Origin: CADDYT01 sp035294125
GTDB lineage: Bacteria; Chloroflexota; Ktedonobacteria; Ktedonobacterales; Ktedonobacteraceae
Assembly: GCA_035294125.1 (NCBI GenBank)
Contig: DATGLM010000048.1
Location: 1 to 64,000 of the forward strand
Reading direction: 5' to 3'
DNA length: 64,000 bases
Each line of letters opens with the position of its first letter. Positions within the stretch are counted from its first letter, which is position 1. The position numbers and the translations under genes are program-made. Shown here in pieces: positions 61,779 to 64,000 of this stretch. Below the pieces are notes generated by a model. It was given only the letters and a program-made list of their open reading frames with translations, searched no databases and was not told the DNA's origin.

Positions 61779-63362
61779 TTAGCGCGGGCCAGCCTGGCGC
61801 ACATCCTCGCCAACGATGGTGAACTGCTTGAAGTTCTCTTTGAAGCGGTCGGCGAGGCGGTGAGCCTGACGGTCATAGGCATCTTTATCCTGCCAGGTGT
61901 TGCGCGGGATGAGAATCCCGGCGGGCACCTCCGGGCAGGCCGTGGGGATGTTGAGGCCGAAGATAGGATCGGCGACGGTTTCGACATTGTCGAGCGCACC
62001 ATTGATGGCGGCGCGCACCATTGCACGAGTGTAGTTGATATTGATACGCTCGCCGACGCCGTAGGGACCACCCGACCAGCCGGTGTTGATGAGGAAGCAG
62101 TTCACATTGTGCTTCTCGATACGCTCGCGCAGTAGATTGGCGTATTCACCGGGGCGCAGGGGCAGGAATGGCGCACCGAAACACGAACTGAAGGTCGCCT
62201 CTGGCGTCGTCACCCCAGCTTCGGTACCCGCCAGCTTGCTCGTATAGCCGGACAGAAAGTAGTACATTGCCTGCTCAGTCGTGAGCCGCGAGATCGGGGG
62301 CAGTACACCAAAGGAGTCGGCGGTAAGGAAGATCACCGTGTTTGGCTGACCACCCATCCCCGATTCGACGACGTTATCGATGAAATCGACAGGATAAGCG
62401 ACTCGAGTGTTCTCCGTCAAAGAGTCGTCGCTGTAATCCGGCTCGCGGGTGACAGGGTCAATGACGACATTCTCGTAGACGGCCCCGAAACGAATAGCGT
62501 TCCAGATTTGCGGCTCGTACTTCTGCGAGAGGTTGATACACTTGGCATAGCAGCCTCCCTCGAAGTTGAAAACGCCGTTATCGCTCCAACCATGCTCATC
62601 ATCGCCGATCAAATGGCGCGTCGTGTCAGCTGAGAGCGTGGTCTTACCGGTACCGGAGAGACCAAAGAACAGCGCCACATTGCCATCATCGCCCATGTTG
62701 GCCGAACAATGCATTGGCAACACTCCCTGGGGCGGAAGAATGAAGTTGAGCACCGTGAAGATGGATTTCTTCATCTCACCTGCATACTGCGTGCCTGCGA
62801 TCAGCACGAGGCGTTCCTGAAAATCGAGGATGATTCCCGTCTCTGTACGCGTGCCGTGAATACGAGGATCAAGATGGAAGTTTGGCACGCAGATAACGGT
62901 GAAACCGGGACGATCCGTTTGCTGATCGTTTTCATTCACGCGCAGGAAAAGCTGGCGAGCAAACAGATTATGCCAGGCCAGTTCGGTGATCACCTGGACA
63001 GGGATGCGGTACTGCGGGTCGGCCCCGCCAGCAGCATCCAGCACATAGACATCACGTCCCTGTAAGTAGGCAGCGAGACTGCTGCGAATCGCCTCAAAGT
63101 TTTCTCTCGAGATCGGGTGGTTGGTATCGCCCCACCAGATCTTCGCCGCCGACCCTTCGCTTGTCACAATGAACTTATCTTTGGGAGAACGCCCGGTATG
63201 CGATCCCGTCGTGGCAGCAAACGCGCCGTTCGCAGCAAGCTCGCCCTCTTTACGGGCCAGTGCGTGCTCGACGAGAACGGCAGGGGATAGATTCCAGTTA
63301 ATATTGCCCAGATTGACCAGCCCGTAATCTTCCAGGGCTTTCCGGCTCATCATCATAGTCAT
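61779..63362 (-). CDS. pckA: Phosphoenolpyruvate carboxykinase (ATP)
   Basis: A 527-residue ATP-type PEP carboxykinase. ATG 63362 follows AGGAGAAG. It has the kinase 1a motif GLSGTGKTTLS, GSHTGRSPKDKF near the N-terminus, and the KxxYAGEMKK lid start (AGTQYAGEMKKS). LHxxSx-type catalytic positions are filled (PMHCSANMG). It converts oxaloacetate and ATP to phosphoenolpyruvate, CO2 and ADP in gluconeogenesis. A terminator lies 66 bases after its stop. Confidence 0.97.
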   Translation of the reverse strand: MTMMMSRKALEDYGLVNLGNINWNLSPAVLVEHALARKEGELAANGAFAATTGSHTGRSPKDKFIVTSEGSAAKIWWGDTNHPISRENFEAIRSSLAAYLQGRDVYVLDAAGGADPQYRIPVQVITELAWHNLFARQLFLRVNENDQQTDRPGFTVICVPNFHLDPRIHGTRTETGIILDFQERLVLIAGTQYAGEMKKSIFTVLNFILPPQGVLPMHCSANMGDDGNVALFFGLSGTGKTTLSADTTRHLIGDDEHGWSDNGVFNFEGGCYAKCINLSQKYEPQIWNAIRFGAVYENVVIDPVTREPDYSDDSLTENTRVAYPVDFIDNVVESGMGGQPNTVIFLTADSFGVLPPISRLTTEQAMYYFLSGYTSKLAGTEAGVTTPEATFSSCFGAPFLPLRPGEYANLLRERIEKHNVNCFLINTGWSGGPYGVGERININYTRAMVRAAINGALDNVETVADPIFGLNIPTACPEVPAGILIPRNTWQDKDAYDRQAHRLADRFKENFKQFTIVGEDVRQAGPR

Positions 63363-63711
63363 AGAATACTTCTCCTCTCGCACGTTGGTAACAACACTGT
63401 TTATACGGACACCTTCCATAGGATTTCACAAGAGCAACGTGCTTCAATTCTACCATCTGTTAGTCTATCATCCCTGTGCCAGCAACGCAACCCGAAAAAA
63501 GAGTAAATAGAAAAGAGAAGATTTCCTCCCCAACTTCCTTGCCCGATGCACAATCTTTCCGCAGTAGATGGCAGTGTAAATATCCACATCGCAACATGGA
63601 ACAGGGGCTTGTAAGTCGACGGGGCAACACTGTAGAATAAAGGGGAAGATTTTCGAGAAGCTCCAAATTTTTCCTCACCGTGGCCTGTAAGTTGTTGAAG
63701 GAGAGTCTGGC
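63363..63711. other. Divergent intergenic region of pckA and the APS-kinase-like gene
   Basis: No gene is supported. It must contain promoters for both flanking genes; no box pair is convincing by eye. The last 15 bases carry GAAGGAGAG, the ribosome binding site of the next gene. Confidence 0.5.
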
Positions 63712-64000
63712 ATGGCTGAGCACTCACATTCCCGGTTCTGGGATTCGCCCGGTTGGTCCAGGATCTCAGCACATCAACAGAGGAGTTTTACCCTCTGGTT
63801 CACCGGACTGGCAGGAACGGGCAAAACGACACTGGCAAATCTCGTTTGCAAAGCATTGCTGGCGCGAGGCTATAAAGCCGAGATTATTGATACACGTGCG
63901 CTGGCACACTGGCTGAAACAGGAACTGCACATCGACGAGCAGGTAGAGGAAGAGGCGAGCCATACTCTGGGCTATGACGCATTTATCACCTACATCTGCA
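63712..64000 (+). CDS. APS-kinase-like P-loop protein, truncated by window end
   Basis: The first 96 residues are visible. ATG 63712 follows GAAGGAGAG. The start SFTLWFTGLAGTGKTTLANLVCKALLARG followed by EIIDTRALAHWL fits adenylylsulfate kinase (CysC), with a P-loop GLAGTGKTT in place of the common GLSGAGKST. The role would be phosphorylation of APS to PAPS. The C-terminal part and any neighbours lie outside the window. It might also be a related P-loop kinase of a sulfation or phosphonate system. Confidence 0.75.
   Translation, partial: MAEHSHSRFWDSPGWSRISAHQQRSFTLWFTGLAGTGKTTLANLVCKALLARGYKAEIIDTRALAHWLKQELHIDEQVEEEASHTLGYDAFITYIC

Overview
The window looks like accessory-rich chromosome of a GC-moderate, probably filamentous Chloroflexota bacterium of the class Ktedonobacteria. 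This is an inference from the gene mix: a roadblock/LC7 protein beside a large TPR protein, a PknB-like kinase with a large extracellular part, archease with RtcB, a selenocysteine tRNA with a selenoprotein, several heterodimer-type ABC systems, and many decayed insertion elements. No rRNA or taxonomic marker is present, so the assignment is not proven.

Layout. 0.6-7.2 kb (+): zinc-ribbon protein, then an apparent operon of M16 protease, TPR protein, roadblock protein and nucleoside diphosphate kinase, closed by a strong terminator. 7.3-15.3 kb: a 6.84 kb element bounded by matching 48-bp terminal inverted repeats. It carries a two-component system, an FtsX-type permease, a small membrane-anchored protein and a broken DDE transposase, and it lies between the remains of a HEAT-repeat gene and a beta-lactamase-like gene. 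15.7-19.0 kb (+): small protein, membrane protein, HTTM-type protein and MFS exporter, an uncharacterised cluster reminiscent of SdpA/SdpB accessory pairs. 19.1-22.9 kb (-): an island of GHKL ATPase, STAS-HTH protein, a PNP-SAVED fusion resembling a CBASS effector and a tyrosine recombinase, lying on the 3' side of a tRNA-Sec gene at 23.2 kb.

23.4-31.8 kb: metabolic genes (HAD phosphatase, nitrilase-family amidase, PaaK), a CPBP protease, a small Cys-rich protein, an ISL3 remnant, and a glycosyltransferase/acyltransferase pair. 30.7-38.1 kb (-): an alpha-glucan or dextran utilisation locus: GH15, GH66, an ABC sugar importer and a ROK repressor with a palindromic operator. 38.3-39.0 kb: a GrdB-like gene with an in-frame UGA in the redox motif, which together with the tRNA-Sec implies selenocysteine use. 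39-48.8 kb: peroxiredoxin, GT87-like protein, amidase, epimerase, aldehyde dehydrogenase, and a TetR regulator with twin operators upstream of a class III CoA-transferase and a CrtC/AttH-like protein. 48.8-55 kb (-): archease-RtcB, then an 18-codon peptide gene with its own promoter and Shine-Dalgarno, an attenuator-like hairpin and a heterodimeric ABC exporter, an arrangement like bmrB-bmrCD. 55-64 kb: a CBS-domain cysteine/cystathionine synthase, a Ser/Thr kinase and a neighbour that share a homologous extracellular domain, PEP carboxykinase, and a truncated APS-kinase-like gene at the window edge.

Several genes in the mobile regions (sensor kinase, transposase, beta-lactamase, HEAT, SAVED effector, recombinase, ISL3) carry stops or frameshifts, so much of the mobile and defence cargo appears to be decaying. 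The metabolic operons look intact.
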